NCBI GenBank assembly: GCA_900547685.1
Contig: URHS01000011.1
Location: forward strand, 1-56,833
Length of the DNA: 56,833 bases
From: an uncultured Blautia sp.
GTDB lineage: Bacteria > Bacillota > Clostridia > Lachnospirales > Lachnospiraceae
Direction of reading: 5' to 3'
Shown here: positions 7,493 to 17,132 of the stretch, piece after piece
Layout of the letters: the number at the start of each line of letters is the position of its first letter
Position numbering within the stretch: the first letter of the stretch is position 1
Translations under genes and position numbers: made by a program
Notes under the pieces: model-generated
Told to the model about the DNA's origin: nothing
Databases searched by the model: none
Seen by the model: only the letters and a program-made list of their open reading frames with translations

Positions 7493-8197
7493 ATGGAAGA
7501 TTATGTAAAATTGGAAAATGTAACAAAAGTATATAAAATGGGAGAAGTAGAGATACGTGCGGCAGATGGCATTGACTTTTCTATATCGAAGGGTGAATTT
7601 GTGGTAATTGTAGGCCCCAGTGGTGCTGGTAAGACAACCGTTTTAAACATTTTAGGGGGAATGGATACAGCCACAGAGGGTAAAGTACTGGTAGATGGAA
7701 AAGATGTGGCAAAATATACATCTAAAATGCTGACCGGGTATCGCAGAGATGATATTGGATTTGTTTTTCAGTTTTATAATTTAGTTCCCAATTTGACAGC
7801 GCTGGAAAATGTAGAATTGGCACTTCAGATTTGTAAAGAACCTTTAGATGCAAAGAGCGTTTTGGAAGATGTAGGATTAGGGGATCGCCTGGATAATTTC
7901 CCGGCACAGCTTTCAGGAGGAGAACAGCAGAGGGTTTCTATAGCCAGAGCACTGGCAAAAAATCCCAAACTTCTATTGTGTGATGAACCTACAGGAGCCT
8001 TGGATTATAATACGGGAAAGGCGATTTTGAAACTTTTGCAGGATACCTGTCGCCAGAAGGGAATGACAGTTATTGTGATTACTCATAACTCAGCTATTGC
8101 ACCTATGGCGGACAGAATTATACATATCAAGAATGGAAAGGTGTCTGGTATGGAATTAAATCCAAATCCTGTTCCGGTAGAAACCATTGAATGGTAG
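7493..8197 (+). CDS. ABC transporter ATP-binding protein, MacB/LolD type
   Basis: A 234-residue nucleotide-binding subunit with Walker A GPSGAGKT (41-48), signature LSGGEQQR (140-147) and Walker B with DEPTGAL (164-170). The DEPTGAL form is typical of LolD/MacB-type ATPases that drive FtsX-fold permeases rather than classic pumps. It sits 4 bp after the tetR gene and 13 bp before the permease, so all three form one operon. It works on the cytoplasmic face of the membrane, converting ATP hydrolysis into movement of the permease's outer domain. Confidence 0.93.
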   Translation: MEDYVKLENVTKVYKMGEVEIRAADGIDFSISKGEFVVIVGPSGAGKTTVLNILGGMDTATEGKVLVDGKDVAKYTSKMLTGYRRDDIGFVFQFYNLVPNLTALENVELALQICKEPLDAKSVLEDVGLGDRLDNFPAQLSGGEQQRVSIARALAKNPKLLLCDEPTGALDYNTGKAILKLLQDTCRQKGMTVIVITHNSAIAPMADRIIHIKNGKVSGMELNPNPVPVETIEW

Positions 8198-8210
8198 GTG
8201 ATGAGTAGGT

Positions 8211-11200
8211 ATGAAAAAAAGAGCAATAAGAAAGGATTTTTATGTAGAAATACGCAAAAGTCTGGGAAGATTTTTATCTATTTTCTTTATCGTAGCAATG
8301 GGAGTTGCGTTTTTTTCCGGTATTCGAGCAGGTGAACCGGATATGAGATATTCGGGAGATGCTTATTTTGACAGGAATAATGTTATGGATCTTCGCGTTA
8401 TAGGAAGTTTAGGGCTGACAGAAAAAGATATAGAGGCATTAGAAAAGACAGAAGGAGTAGAAGGGGTAGAACCGGGCTATTCTGTTGATATGCTGTTGAA
8501 TGTGGAGGGAAACCATAAAGTTCTTCATGTAGCTTCTATTTTAGAAAATATGAATAAGTATACAGTGGAAGAAGGAAGAATGCCTGAGAAATCAGGAGAA
8601 TGTCTTATGGATGGGGATTTTTTAAAGTCTCATGGATTTAAAATCGGTGATAAAATTACCCTTTCCAGTGGTACAAAGGATGCGGTAACGGAAACTTTAA
8701 AGACAGATACTTTTGAAATTGTAGGAAGTGGCAGCAGTTCTATGTATTTTACTTATGCCAGAGGCAGCAGTATGGTGGGGAATGGTGAAGTCAGTGGATT
8801 TATAGGTGTTCTTCCGGAAGATTTCGGATTAGAAGCATATACAGAATGTTATGTATCTGTGAAAGATGCAAAGGCGCTGACAGCGTTTACTTCCCAGTAT
8901 GATGAGAAAGTAGAAAAGGTACAGGAAAATATTGAAGGAATTGCTGATGAACAGGGTAAGCGAAGAGCGGATGAAATCCGTGATGAAGCAAAGGCAGAGC
9001 TTGCAGATGCTCAGGAAGAATTAGAGAATGGTAAGAAGGAAGCAGAAGAAAAGCTTACGGATGCCAAGGAGCAAATTGACGATGGAGAAAAGCAGCTTCA
9101 GGAAGGAAAAGAGCAGCTTGAAAAAGCAAATCAGGAGCTGCAAAGTGGAAAAAACAAGTTATATGCCAGTCAGAAAGAGGTAGATGCGGCAAAAAAAGAA
9201 ATATCCAGTGGTTGGAGCCAGTATAATGCAGCCAAAAAGGAATTTGACGCACAGGAAGCAGCTTTTAACGAGCAATATGATGCAGGAATGGCAGAGATTG
9301 CAAAAGGAGAAGAAGAACTTATTAATGCTTGGGATGCCTTTTACAGCCAAAAGGCAGAGTATGATAAAGGTGTTACAGAACTTACACAGGCGAAAGAGAT
9401 GCTTTCTGAACTTTTAACAAGTCTGGAAAGTGGGCTTTTGCCACCGGAACAAGTACCTCAGATACAGGCACAGGCAGAAGCATTAAAAGTAGAAATTGCA
9501 GAAAAAGAGCCTGTTTTGCAGGCAGCAGGACAGCAGATTAATGATGCACAGGCAACCTTGGAACAGAAGCAGCAGGAAGCAGACGCTCAGTTTGCTGAGG
9601 CGAGAAAACAGTTAGAACAAGGAAAAGCAGGTATTGATGCAGGAAGACAGCAATTAGAAGAAAGCAGAAAAAAACTGATTTCCGGTGAGGAACAGGCAAA
9701 GAAAGGACAGCAGCAGATTGATGCAGGCTGGAATAAAATTCATGAGGGAGAAAAAGAAAAAGCAGAAAGCGAAGCTTTAATTGCAGAAAATGAAGAAAAA
9801 CTTGCACAGGCAAAAGAAGAATATGAGCAGGGAAAAGCAGATGCCGAGCAAGAAATTCATGACGGCGAGGAAAAGATAAAAGATGCACAGTTAGAAATCA
9901 ATAAAATTGAAAATGCCCAGTGGTATGTACAGGACAGAAGTTCACTGCCGGAATATACAGGATTTGGTGATAATGCAGACCGTATCCGTGCCATAGCAAA
10001 GGTCTTTCCGATTTTGTTCTTTATTGTAGCAGCTTTAATCAGTCTGACAACCATGACACGTATGGTAGAGGAACAGAGGACACAGATTGGAACTTTAAAA
10101 GCTTTAGGATACGGAAAGCTGAGTATTGCCGGGAAATACTTAAACTATGCACTCTTGGCAACAGTGGGAGGAAGCATTTTTGGTGTGCTTTTTGGAGAAA
10201 AGATTTTCCCTTATATTATTGTAAATGCCTATAAGATTATGTATACCCATGTTCCGGATGTGGTAATTCCTTATAACTGGGAATATGGAATAATGGCAGC
10301 AGGAGCGGCAATTTTATGTACCGGTCTGGCAACCTTTTTGGCTTGCTATAAAGAACTTGCTTCTCAACCTGCTGTACTTATGAGACCACCGGCACCGAAA
10401 CAGGGGAAAAGAGTCTTTCTGGAGAGAATTCCATTTATCTGGAAACATTTAAGTTTTATTTGGAAATCTACGATTCGTAATCTTATCCGTTATAAAAAGA
10501 GATTTTTTATGACAGTTTTCGGTATTGGCGGCTGTATGGCATTGATGATTGTAGGATTTGGTCTTCGTGATTCTATTTTTGCCATTGGTAAGTTACAGTA
10601 TGGCGAACTGCAATTATATGATGGAATGGTTATTCTGGATACAGATGCGGAGGAAGAAGATAGACAGGAACCTATAGAATATCTTTCTTCAGAAAAGGCT
10701 GTTTCTACTGTGATGGAAGGGTATTTAAAGAAGGTCGAAATTTCTAAAGGAGATAATCAAAGGGAAGTTTATTTATCTGTTCCTGCAAATCTTGAGGATA
10801 ATAAAGAATTTCAGGTTTACAGAAATCGCATTACCAAGAAAGAGTTTAATCTGGAAGAAAATTCTGTGATTTTAACAGAGAAGGCAGCACGGCTTTTAGA
10901 TTTGGAAAAAGGCGATGAAATTACACTTGATGGACAGAATGGAAATAAGACAAAACTTCAGGTGACAGATATATGTGAAAATTACATGGAACATTATCTG
11001 TATATTTCTCCGGAAACTTATAAGAAAATTTACGGAGAGGAGATGGAGCCCAATACTGTTTACTTTAAAATGAAAGAGTTTAATAAACAGGAGCTTAAGA
11101 AAATCGGTGAGAACATCCTGAATAAAAGAGGGGCATTGAATGTAACTTACACTTATAATATACAAAGTCAGTTAGACGATATGCTGGAAAGTCTTGATAT

Positions 11201-11594
11201 TGTCATTGTAGTGTTAATTATTTCTGCAGGACTTCTTGCCTTTGTGGTTTTATATAATTTGAATAATATTAATATTACAGAACGAAAACGTGAACTTGCA
11301 ACGATTAAGGTTTTAGGATTTTACGACAAAGAAGTTTCAGCTTATGTGTTTAGAGAAAATATTTTGCTCACCATAATCGGGGTAGGGGTAGGAATTATTT
11401 TAGGAAGTCTTCTACACCGCTATGTGATTGTAACGGTAGAAATTGACAGTGTTATGTTTACGAGAATTATTGAAAATATCAGTTTTGCATTAAGTGCAGC
11501 GTTGACGTGCCTGTTTTCTTTCCTTGTAAATGCAGTGATGTACTTTAAGCTGAAAAAAATTGATATGGTAGAGTCTTTAAAGAGTGTAGAATAA
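8211..11594 (+). CDS. Large FtsX-fold ABC permease with long coiled-coil insert
   Basis: A 1127-residue permease. A first membrane helix (about residues 15-37) is followed by a MacB-like outer domain (40-225), then about 340 residues (230-572) of Glu/Gln/Lys/Ala-rich heptads with no break typical of a long coiled coil, then an FtsX module with three helices (about 590-720), a second outer domain and a final FtsX module (about 985-1115). MacB/FtsX-type proteins transmit force across the membrane instead of forming a simple channel. The coiled coil is outside the cell and could reach into the peptidoglycan. It pairs with the upstream ATPase. The substrate is unknown; export of a peptide or lipid, or control of a hydrolase, are both possible. 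Confidence 0.88.
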   Translation: MKKRAIRKDFYVEIRKSLGRFLSIFFIVAMGVAFFSGIRAGEPDMRYSGDAYFDRNNVMDLRVIGSLGLTEKDIEALEKTEGVEGVEPGYSVDMLLNVEGNHKVLHVASILENMNKYTVEEGRMPEKSGECLMDGDFLKSHGFKIGDKITLSSGTKDAVTETLKTDTFEIVGSGSSSMYFTYARGSSMVGNGEVSGFIGVLPEDFGLEAYTECYVSVKDAKALTAFTSQYDEKVEKVQENIEGIADEQGKRRADEIRDEAKAELADAQEELENGKKEAEEKLTDAKEQIDDGEKQLQEGKEQLEKANQELQSGKNKLYASQKEVDAAKKEISSGWSQYNAAKKEFDAQEAAFNEQYDAGMAEIAKGEEELINAWDAFYSQKAEYDKGVTELTQAKEMLSELLTSLESGLLPPEQVPQIQAQAEALKVEIAEKEPVLQAAGQQINDAQATLEQKQQEADAQFAEARKQLEQGKAGIDAGRQQLEESRKKLISGEEQAKKGQQQIDAGWNKIHEGEKEKAESEALIAENEEKLAQAKEEYEQGKADAEQEIHDGEEKIKDAQLEINKIENAQWYVQDRSSLPEYTGFGDNADRIRAIAKVFPILFFIVAALISLTTMTRMVEEQRTQIGTLKALGYGKLSIAGKYLNYALLATVGGSIFGVLFGEKIFPYIIVNAYKIMYTHVPDVVIPYNWEYGIMAAGAAILCTGLATFLACYKELASQPAVLMRPPAPKQGKRVFLERIPFIWKHLSFIWKSTIRNLIRYKKRFFMTVFGIGGCMALMIVGFGLRDSIFAIGKLQYGELQLYDGMVILDTDAEEEDRQEPIEYLSSEKAVSTVMEGYLKKVEISKGDNQREVYLSVPANLEDNKEFQVYRNRITKKEFNLEENSVILTEKAARLLDLEKGDEITLDGQNGNKTKLQVTDICENYMEHYLYISPETYKKIYGEEMEPNTVYFKMKEFNKQELKKIGENILNKRGALNVTYTYNIQSQLDDMLESLDIVIVVLIISAGLLAFVVLYNLNNINITERKRELATIKVLGFYDKEVSAYVFRENILLTIIGVGVGIILGSLLHRYVIVTVEIDSVMFTRIIENISFALSAALTCLFSFLVNAVMYFKLKKIDMVESLKSVE

Positions 11595-11599
11595 AAATT

Positions 11600-11656
11600 C
11601 TTACAAAAGATGTAAGTGTTTTTTCCATTTGTCATCTTTTATAATAAAAGTATCTT
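11600..11656 (+). promoter_or_regulatory. Promoter and inverted repeat upstream of the Bce-type operon
   Basis: CTTACA (11600-11605) and TGTAAG (11611-11616) form an inverted repeat, followed by a candidate -35 TTGTCA (11629-11634), 16-bp spacer and -10 TATCTT (11651-11656). The palindrome lies where BceR-type regulators usually bind, just upstream of -35. It could also act as a weak terminator for the previous gene because a T run follows. Confidence 0.5.
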
Positions 11657-11677
11657 AGATAAGGAGATGAGGAGTAT

Positions 11678-12454
11678 ATGGGAAAAACATTATTAGAAAT
11701 ACAAGGGTTAAAGAAAAGTTATGGAAGAAAAGCAGGAGAGACAAAAGCTTTAAACGGAGTTTCTTTTCAGGTTTTAGAAGGGGAATTTCTGGGAATTATG
11801 GGGAGTAGCGGTTCTGGAAAGACTACACTTTTAAACTGTATTGCAACCATGTTAAAGCCAACAGAAGGGAAAATTTTACTGTCGGGAGAAGATATTGGTA
11901 GATTTAAAGGAAAAAAGTTGGCGCAGTTTCGAGGCAGAGAAATCGGATATTTGTTTCAGGATTTTGAACTGTTAGATAATCTTACCGTAGAAGAAAATAT
12001 TCTCCTGCCTTCTGCCGTCCATGGAGACAGCCAGAAACAGGCAGAAAGAAAATGTATAGAATTGGCAGAATATCTGGAGATACAAGATGTTTTAGATAAG
12101 TTTCCTTCTCAAATTTCAGGAGGTCAAAAGCAAAGGGCGGCAGCAGCAAGAGCTCTTATTTCCCAACCCCAAATTTTATTGGCAGATGAGCCAACCGGGG
12201 CTTTGGACAGCCACAGTGCCAAAAAACTTTTAGAGAAAATAAATGGTGTGTGTGAAGATTTTAAAACAACGGTGATGATGGTAACCCATGATGCCAATGC
12301 AGCAAGTTATTGCAGCAGGATTTTATTTATTCAGGATGGAGTTATTTTTCATGAACTTCGGCGTCAGATTCCAAATGAAAGCCAGTCTGATTTTTATCTG
12401 AGAATATTGGAGGTAACAGCTGCACTGGGAGGAGGAAGCGCCAATGTTTTATAA
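11678..12454 (+). CDS. BceA-type ABC transporter ATP-binding protein
   Basis: A 258-residue ATPase with Walker A GSSGSGKT (42-49), signature ISGGQKQR (about 147-154) and Walker B ending in DEPTGALD. It belongs to the peptide-resistance (BceA) branch of the MacB-like ATPases. The ATG follows AAGGAGATGAGGAG. Its last 11 bp overlap the start of the permease gene, a sign of translational coupling. With the permease, regulator and kinase downstream it forms the four-gene Bce arrangement that removes cell-wall antibiotics such as bacitracin or lantibiotics from their lipid targets. Confidence 0.93.
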   Translation: MGKTLLEIQGLKKSYGRKAGETKALNGVSFQVLEGEFLGIMGSSGSGKTTLLNCIATMLKPTEGKILLSGEDIGRFKGKKLAQFRGREIGYLFQDFELLDNLTVEENILLPSAVHGDSQKQAERKCIELAEYLEIQDVLDKFPSQISGGQKQRAAAARALISQPQILLADEPTGALDSHSAKKLLEKINGVCEDFKTTVMMVTHDANAASYCSRILFIQDGVIFHELRRQIPNESQSDFYLRILEVTAALGGGSANVL

Positions 12455-14477
12455 TCTGATTAAGAGAAACAGCAAATCCGGCAGGAAGGAAAACAGCCTT
12501 TATTTTGCCTCTTTAGTGATTTCCGTAGTAGCTTTCTACGTGATTTTATCCATAGAAAATCAGGATGTAATGAAATTCATAAAGAGTATGGAAAGTGATG
12601 CTGTTCAGAAGCTTTTGCTTCTTGTTCCTATATTTTATGTATTTTCGCTTTTTGTTCTGTCTTTTTTGGTATTTTTTACAACACGGTATCAGATGGAGCG
12701 AAGAAGTCATGAATTAGGGCTTTATCTGATGATGGGGATGAAGAGAAGCCGTCTGTTTTTTATGCTTATTGCAGAAGATATGGTAAATACGGCATTTGCT
12801 TTTCTGGCAGGCTTTCCCATTGCTATTTTATTGACAGAAGTTATCAGTCTTACGGTATCAAGAGTGATTGGTCTGGGGATTTTAGGACATCGTTTTACTA
12901 TTGCATGGACGGCTGTTTTGTGGACTGTGGTGGGAATTGTTCTGATTAAGATTGTAATTATAAGCATTTTAAGCGGAATAACAGTGAATAAAGATCCTTA
13001 TGTCTTGATGAAAAATTCAGATGAAGGTGAGAAAAAGAGAACAAAAAGACTGACCTCGTGTTTTTTCTTTTTTATTGGTCTTATTTTTCTTGGAATAGCA
13101 TATTCACTGGGCTTGAGAGAGGGCTTATGGGAGCAGATGCGTTCTCTTTTATGGACTTTGCTCTTTGGAATAGCAGGAACTTATTTCTTGTTTAAAGGCT
13201 TTTATTTCCTTTTTCAGAGAGCTCTGAAAAAGAAATCAAAAGGACTTAGAACCTTTACCCTTCGGCAGTTACAGGAAAGTGTTTTTCTGAAAAGCGGATT
13301 TCTGGCATCCTGTTCTCTTTTGCTTTTGATTGCATTTTGTTGTCTTTCTTTCGGGATTTCTGCGGCGTTTTCACAGAAACCGGAACGCTTTATAGACTTT
13401 ACTTTTGTCGGCGAAGAAGAGGAAGTAAAAGAAAAGCTGGAGCAGGCAGGTGCTATGGAGAAGTTTGAGAATTTCTATCAAATGGAGATTTCATTTATAG
13501 ATACATTTGAAGGAGAACATACTTTTTCCTGTGAAGAGCTGACGGAGGCAGTCAAAGAACTTCCTCTTTCGGAGAACAGGACTATTTTAATGAATAATCT
13601 GGGATATTTAGACAGTCCATATATGGTGAAGTTATCCAGTTATAATCAGCTTTTAGAGTCAGCGGGATGCGAACCTTTACAGTTAGAAAAAAATGAAGTG
13701 ATTTTATATGAAGATCCCAGTATGAGTAAAGAATATAGAGAGACTTTGCAAGATGTTCTGAAAACAGGCGTACATCTGCAAATTGACGGACAGGACTATC
13801 TTATGAAAGAAAAGGTTATGTCCTATGATGTGGTGACGGATGATAAAATCACGCTTATGGACGCATTGATTGTAGAAGATAGTATGTTTGATGCTTTGTG
13901 TAAAAAAGACAGTACGCAGTGCTATTGGAATGCAGTAATGGACAACAAGATAATCGAGAAAGAAGGCTTGATTAAAAGCTTCACAGATATCAATAAAGAA
14001 CTGGCAAAAACAGGAATAGAGTATGAAAGCTATATGGAAAATATGGGAAGATATTTATTCTATATGGTGTCAGAAACGTATTTATCCGTTTATCTTGGAG
14101 TGGTATTTTTAATTATAGGCAATACGGCAATTGGCACACAGTTTCTTATGTACCAAAGAAAAACAGGAAAACGTTATCAGATTTTGTTTGCCCTTGGAGC
14201 AGATTTTGCAAAAGTTTCAAAGTCAGGGAGAGCACAGGTGTGTTGGTACTTTTTCCTTCCGGTAGCAGTGGCTGTTGTCAGCTCTGTTTTTGGAATTTGG
14301 GCAATGACAAATGGACTTCTGGCTTCTTATTATGAACAACAGCAGAGCAGTATGATTGTGATGTCCTTTGTTGTAGTAATTCTCATTGTTGTGGTAGAAT
14401 GGGTATATATCAGAGCGGTGATGAAAAACAGTGATAGAAATATTCATACTTTATTAGAACGAAAAAGGGATGAATAG
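12444..14477 (+). CDS. BceB-type ABC transporter permease
   Basis: A 677-residue FtsX-family permease. About ten membrane helices are visible, with one large outer domain (roughly residues 310-530) between helices 7 and 8, which is the hallmark of BceB permeases. In known systems this domain contacts the drug target complex and the permease signals to the kinase by flux. The ATG lies inside the end of bceA. The neighbouring regulator and kinase start 18 bp after its stop. The drug specificity cannot be predicted from sequence. Confidence 0.92.
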   Translation: MFYNLIKRNSKSGRKENSLYFASLVISVVAFYVILSIENQDVMKFIKSMESDAVQKLLLLVPIFYVFSLFVLSFLVFFTTRYQMERRSHELGLYLMMGMKRSRLFFMLIAEDMVNTAFAFLAGFPIAILLTEVISLTVSRVIGLGILGHRFTIAWTAVLWTVVGIVLIKIVIISILSGITVNKDPYVLMKNSDEGEKKRTKRLTSCFFFFIGLIFLGIAYSLGLREGLWEQMRSLLWTLLFGIAGTYFLFKGFYFLFQRALKKKSKGLRTFTLRQLQESVFLKSGFLASCSLLLLIAFCCLSFGISAAFSQKPERFIDFTFVGEEEEVKEKLEQAGAMEKFENFYQMEISFIDTFEGEHTFSCEELTEAVKELPLSENRTILMNNLGYLDSPYMVKLSSYNQLLESAGCEPLQLEKNEVILYEDPSMSKEYRETLQDVLKTGVHLQIDGQDYLMKEKVMSYDVVTDDKITLMDALIVEDSMFDALCKKDSTQCYWNAVMDNKIIEKEGLIKSFTDINKELAKTGIEYESYMENMGRYLFYMVSETYLSVYLGVVFLIIGNTAIGTQFLMYQRKTGKRYQILFALGADFAKVSKSGRAQVCWYFFLPVAVAVVSSVFGIWAMTNGLLASYYEQQQSSMIVMSFVVVILIVVVEWVYIRAVMKNSDRNIHTLLERKRDE

Positions 14478-14495
14478 GAAAAGTGAGTGGGGTTT

Positions 14496-15167
14496 ATGAG
14501 CAGAATTACCATAGTGGAAGATGATATTTTTATGAGAGAGGAGCTGGCAGATATTCTGGAAAAGGAAGGCTATGAGGTCGTGCAAATTTGTGATTTTCAG
14601 AATGTTTATGAAGAAATTAAGAAAAGCAAACCGGCTCTTGTGCTTTTAGATATTAATTTGCCCAGAAAGTCAGGATTTGAAATCTGCAAACAATTAAAGG
14701 AAAAAAATCTGTGTCCGGTGATTATTCTTACTTCACGTACACAGATTGAAGATGAAATTCATGGGTTGAAGTTGGGAGCTGATGATTTTTTGACAAAGCC
14801 GTACCATAAGGGACGGCTTTTGGCACGTATAGAGAACGTTTTAGAACGATTTTCTGCTTTTGAAGGTATTTTAAAAGGAAATGGTTTCTACTTAGATAAA
14901 AATACTTATACACTTTATACAGAGAAATCTTCCAAGGTATTGCCGGAGAAAGAAGGAAAAATTCTGGAGGTGCTTTTGGAACATCCGGGAGAAATTGTTT
15001 CTAAAGAAGATTTATTTTTGAAAGTATGGGGAACGAAAATATATGTAGATGAAAATATTCTTCAGGTGAATATGACACGTTTGCGCAAAACATTGGGTAT
15101 GTTAGGATTAGGAGACATTGTACATACAGTTCGGGGAAGGGGGTATCTCTGGAATGGAAGGAGATAG
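14496..15167 (+). CDS. OmpR/PhoB-type response regulator, BceR-like
   Basis: A 223-residue regulator with a receiver domain (acid pocket EDD at 8-10, phospho-acceptor Asp52 in LLDINLPRKSG, Lys in TKPYH) and a winged-helix DNA-binding domain (about 125-220). I chose the ATG at 14496; a GTG at 14487 in the same frame with AGGA upstream would add three residues. It is the third gene of the Bce-type operon and would activate that operon through the kinase encoded next. The inverted repeat at 11600 is a candidate target. Confidence 0.93.
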   Translation: MSRITIVEDDIFMREELADILEKEGYEVVQICDFQNVYEEIKKSKPALVLLDINLPRKSGFEICKQLKEKNLCPVIILTSRTQIEDEIHGLKLGADDFLTKPYHKGRLLARIENVLERFSAFEGILKGNGFYLDKNTYTLYTEKSSKVLPEKEGKILEVLLEHPGEIVSKEDLFLKVWGTKIYVDENILQVNMTRLRKTLGMLGLGDIVHTVRGRGYLWNGRR

Positions 15168-16206
15168 AAAAAGAAAATGGCAGACAGCAGGAGAAGTATG
15201 GAAGGAAAACACATGGTTTTTTGCTGCTCTGCTGTTTTTCGAGTGCTTTTGTTTTTTTTGCCTCTGGTTGATGGATAATAGAAAAAGTGTAAAACTGGCG
15301 GCAGTATTTGTGCTTTTTACAGGTGTTATTTGCGCATTTCTTTTTATAAATAGGATGAAAAGGAAAAATAAAAAATACTTCTATTTTCAAGAACTTTTAA
15401 GTGATAGCAATAATTTGAGTAAGGAATTAAAAGAAGATGTATTATCCTTTGAAGAAAAGTGGATAATAGAAAAATTAAGAGAAAAAATAGAAAATATTGA
15501 GGCAGAGAAGAAAGGGATGCTTTTGGCACTGCGACAACAGCAAGAATATGTGGAGACATGGGTGCATGAAATAAAGACACCTATATCTTGGCTTACTTTG
15601 CTGTTAGAAAATCGTGAGGACGAAATGAGTCCCGGAGTTTATCAGAAGTTTCAATATATGAATGTACAGTTACAGGAATATGTGTCACAAATTTTATATT
15701 TTTCCCGTTTATCCTATGAGCATAAAAGAGAAATACTGGAATGGGTAAAAATACCGGATTGTATCGATTATGTGTTGGAGGAATATGAATATTTATTAGC
15801 AGAGAATAGAATAGAAATTGTGAAGAATTTAAAAATCGAAGAAATTTTTACAGACAGGAAGAACTTAGAGTTTATATTATCTCAGGCTGTGAGTAATAGC
15901 ATTCAATATAGAAAAGAAGAAAAAGGGAAAATTATTTTTTCGGTTTATGAGAGTGAGGAAAAGATTTATTTTTGTATAGAAGATAATGGAAAAGGTGTTT
16001 TAGAAGCGGATTTGCCTTTTGTTTTTGAAAAGGGGTTTACAGGAAGAAATGGGCAGGAAAATAAAAAATCTACAGGAATAGGATTATATCTTGTAAAAAA
16101 ACTTATAGAAAATATGAAGCTTCAATGTAGTGCTGAAAACAGAGAAACAGGGGGATTTCGACTGATTATAGAATTTCCGAAAGTGGAAAAGGAGGAGTGT
16201 TTATGA
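15154..16206 (+). CDS. BceS-like intramembrane-sensing histidine kinase
   Basis: A 350-residue kinase. Two membrane helices near residues 20-70 are joined by a very short loop, so there is no outer sensor domain; this is typical of BceS kinases, which read the state of the transporter. The phospho-acceptor His lies in WVHEIKTPI, and the ATPase domain has DNGKGV and TGIGLYLVKK. The ATG at 15154 overlaps the regulator gene by 14 bp. It completes the BceABRS set and is followed with overlapping stop/start by the CorA-like gene. Confidence 0.92.
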   Translation: MEGDRKRKWQTAGEVWKENTWFFAALLFFECFCFFCLWLMDNRKSVKLAAVFVLFTGVICAFLFINRMKRKNKKYFYFQELLSDSNNLSKELKEDVLSFEEKWIIEKLREKIENIEAEKKGMLLALRQQQEYVETWVHEIKTPISWLTLLLENREDEMSPGVYQKFQYMNVQLQEYVSQILYFSRLSYEHKREILEWVKIPDCIDYVLEEYEYLLAENRIEIVKNLKIEEIFTDRKNLEFILSQAVSNSIQYRKEEKGKIIFSVYESEEKIYFCIEDNGKGVLEADLPFVFEKGFTGRNGQENKKSTGIGLYLVKKLIENMKLQCSAENRETGGFRLIIEFPKVEKEECL

Positions 16207-17072
16207 AGGTGAACTTTATGACAAAAGAGGAATTTCTTACTTCTCCGGGGAAGTATCCTTATCAGAAATTTTTTATTAAAAGTCTGGAGGAAGCAGCGTA
16301 TTGCAAAACAGAATTCTTTCCGGAGGGAATGTTTGGGATTTTAAAAATACCGGATAAGAAAAATCTTCAGGGAAAGTTTTTGATTGCAGCTTATTATATG
16401 TGGAAAGGCGAGGCACTCTTTCTGGATGAAGAGGGCATCATTTATCCTGTGCTGGAAAAACTAAAGAATACGGAGGACAAAGGCGAAGTACAGGAATTAC
16501 AGATATTGTTGGCAGTCTTTAATGGGTTAATTGAAGATGAGGTGCCTTATTTACAAAAAATAGAGGAAAAGATTACAGAACTGGAGGATATTTTAATTGT
16601 CCAGCCGCCCAGAGATTTTCCACAGGTTTTAATGAGGTTTCGCAGAGCTATGACACGTCTTAATGGATTTTATGTGCAGCTTTTAGATATGATAGAAGAA
16701 ATACAGGGGAATTTTGGCGAAGGGTTATCAGGGGAAGATGAAATAAGATGGAAAATGTTGGCAAGCCGTGTATCTCGTCTTCATGGATATACAGAAAATA
16801 TTCGGGAAAATCTTTTGCAGCTTCACGAATTATATCAGGCACAGATTGATATTTCTCAGAATGAAATTATGACAATTTTAACTGTTGTAACTACGGTGTT
16901 TTTGCCGTTGTCGCTTCTGGCCGGTTGGTATGGTATGAATTTTCCTAATATGCCTCTTCTAAGATGGAAATATGGATATCTGACGGTGATTTTGCTTACG
17001 ATTGGGATTATTGCAGTAGAGGTACGCTATTTCAGAAAAAAAGGATATTTGAAAAAACACAGGAAAATATAA
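16203..17072 (+). CDS. CorA-like magnesium/divalent cation transporter
   Basis: A 289-residue protein: an N-terminal cytoplasmic domain with a long helical stalk, then two C-terminal membrane helices. The selectivity motif YGMNF (about 245-249), which contains the CorA Gly-Met-Asn triad, ends the first helix. CorA channels form pentamers and import Mg2+, Co2+ or Ni2+. The ATG at 16203 follows AGGAGG and overlaps the stop of the kinase gene (ATGA), so it is part of the Bce-type operon. A CorA-type gene in such an operon is not standard. Confidence 0.87.
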   Translation: MKVNFMTKEEFLTSPGKYPYQKFFIKSLEEAAYCKTEFFPEGMFGILKIPDKKNLQGKFLIAAYYMWKGEALFLDEEGIIYPVLEKLKNTEDKGEVQELQILLAVFNGLIEDEVPYLQKIEEKITELEDILIVQPPRDFPQVLMRFRRAMTRLNGFYVQLLDMIEEIQGNFGEGLSGEDEIRWKMLASRVSRLHGYTENIRENLLQLHELYQAQIDISQNEIMTILTVVTTVFLPLSLLAGWYGMNFPNMPLLRWKYGYLTVILLTIGIIAVEVRYFRKKGYLKKHRKI

Positions 17073-17132
17073 AAGGCAATTCTTTTTTTGTAAATTCAGC
17101 GTAAATATAGAAAAAAGGCATTGGGAGTATAT

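Noticed and set aside
15118..15153. A longer kinase start at the TTG 15118.
   Set aside because: It would overlap the regulator gene by 50 bp and has no ribosome site; the ATG at 15154 fits better.
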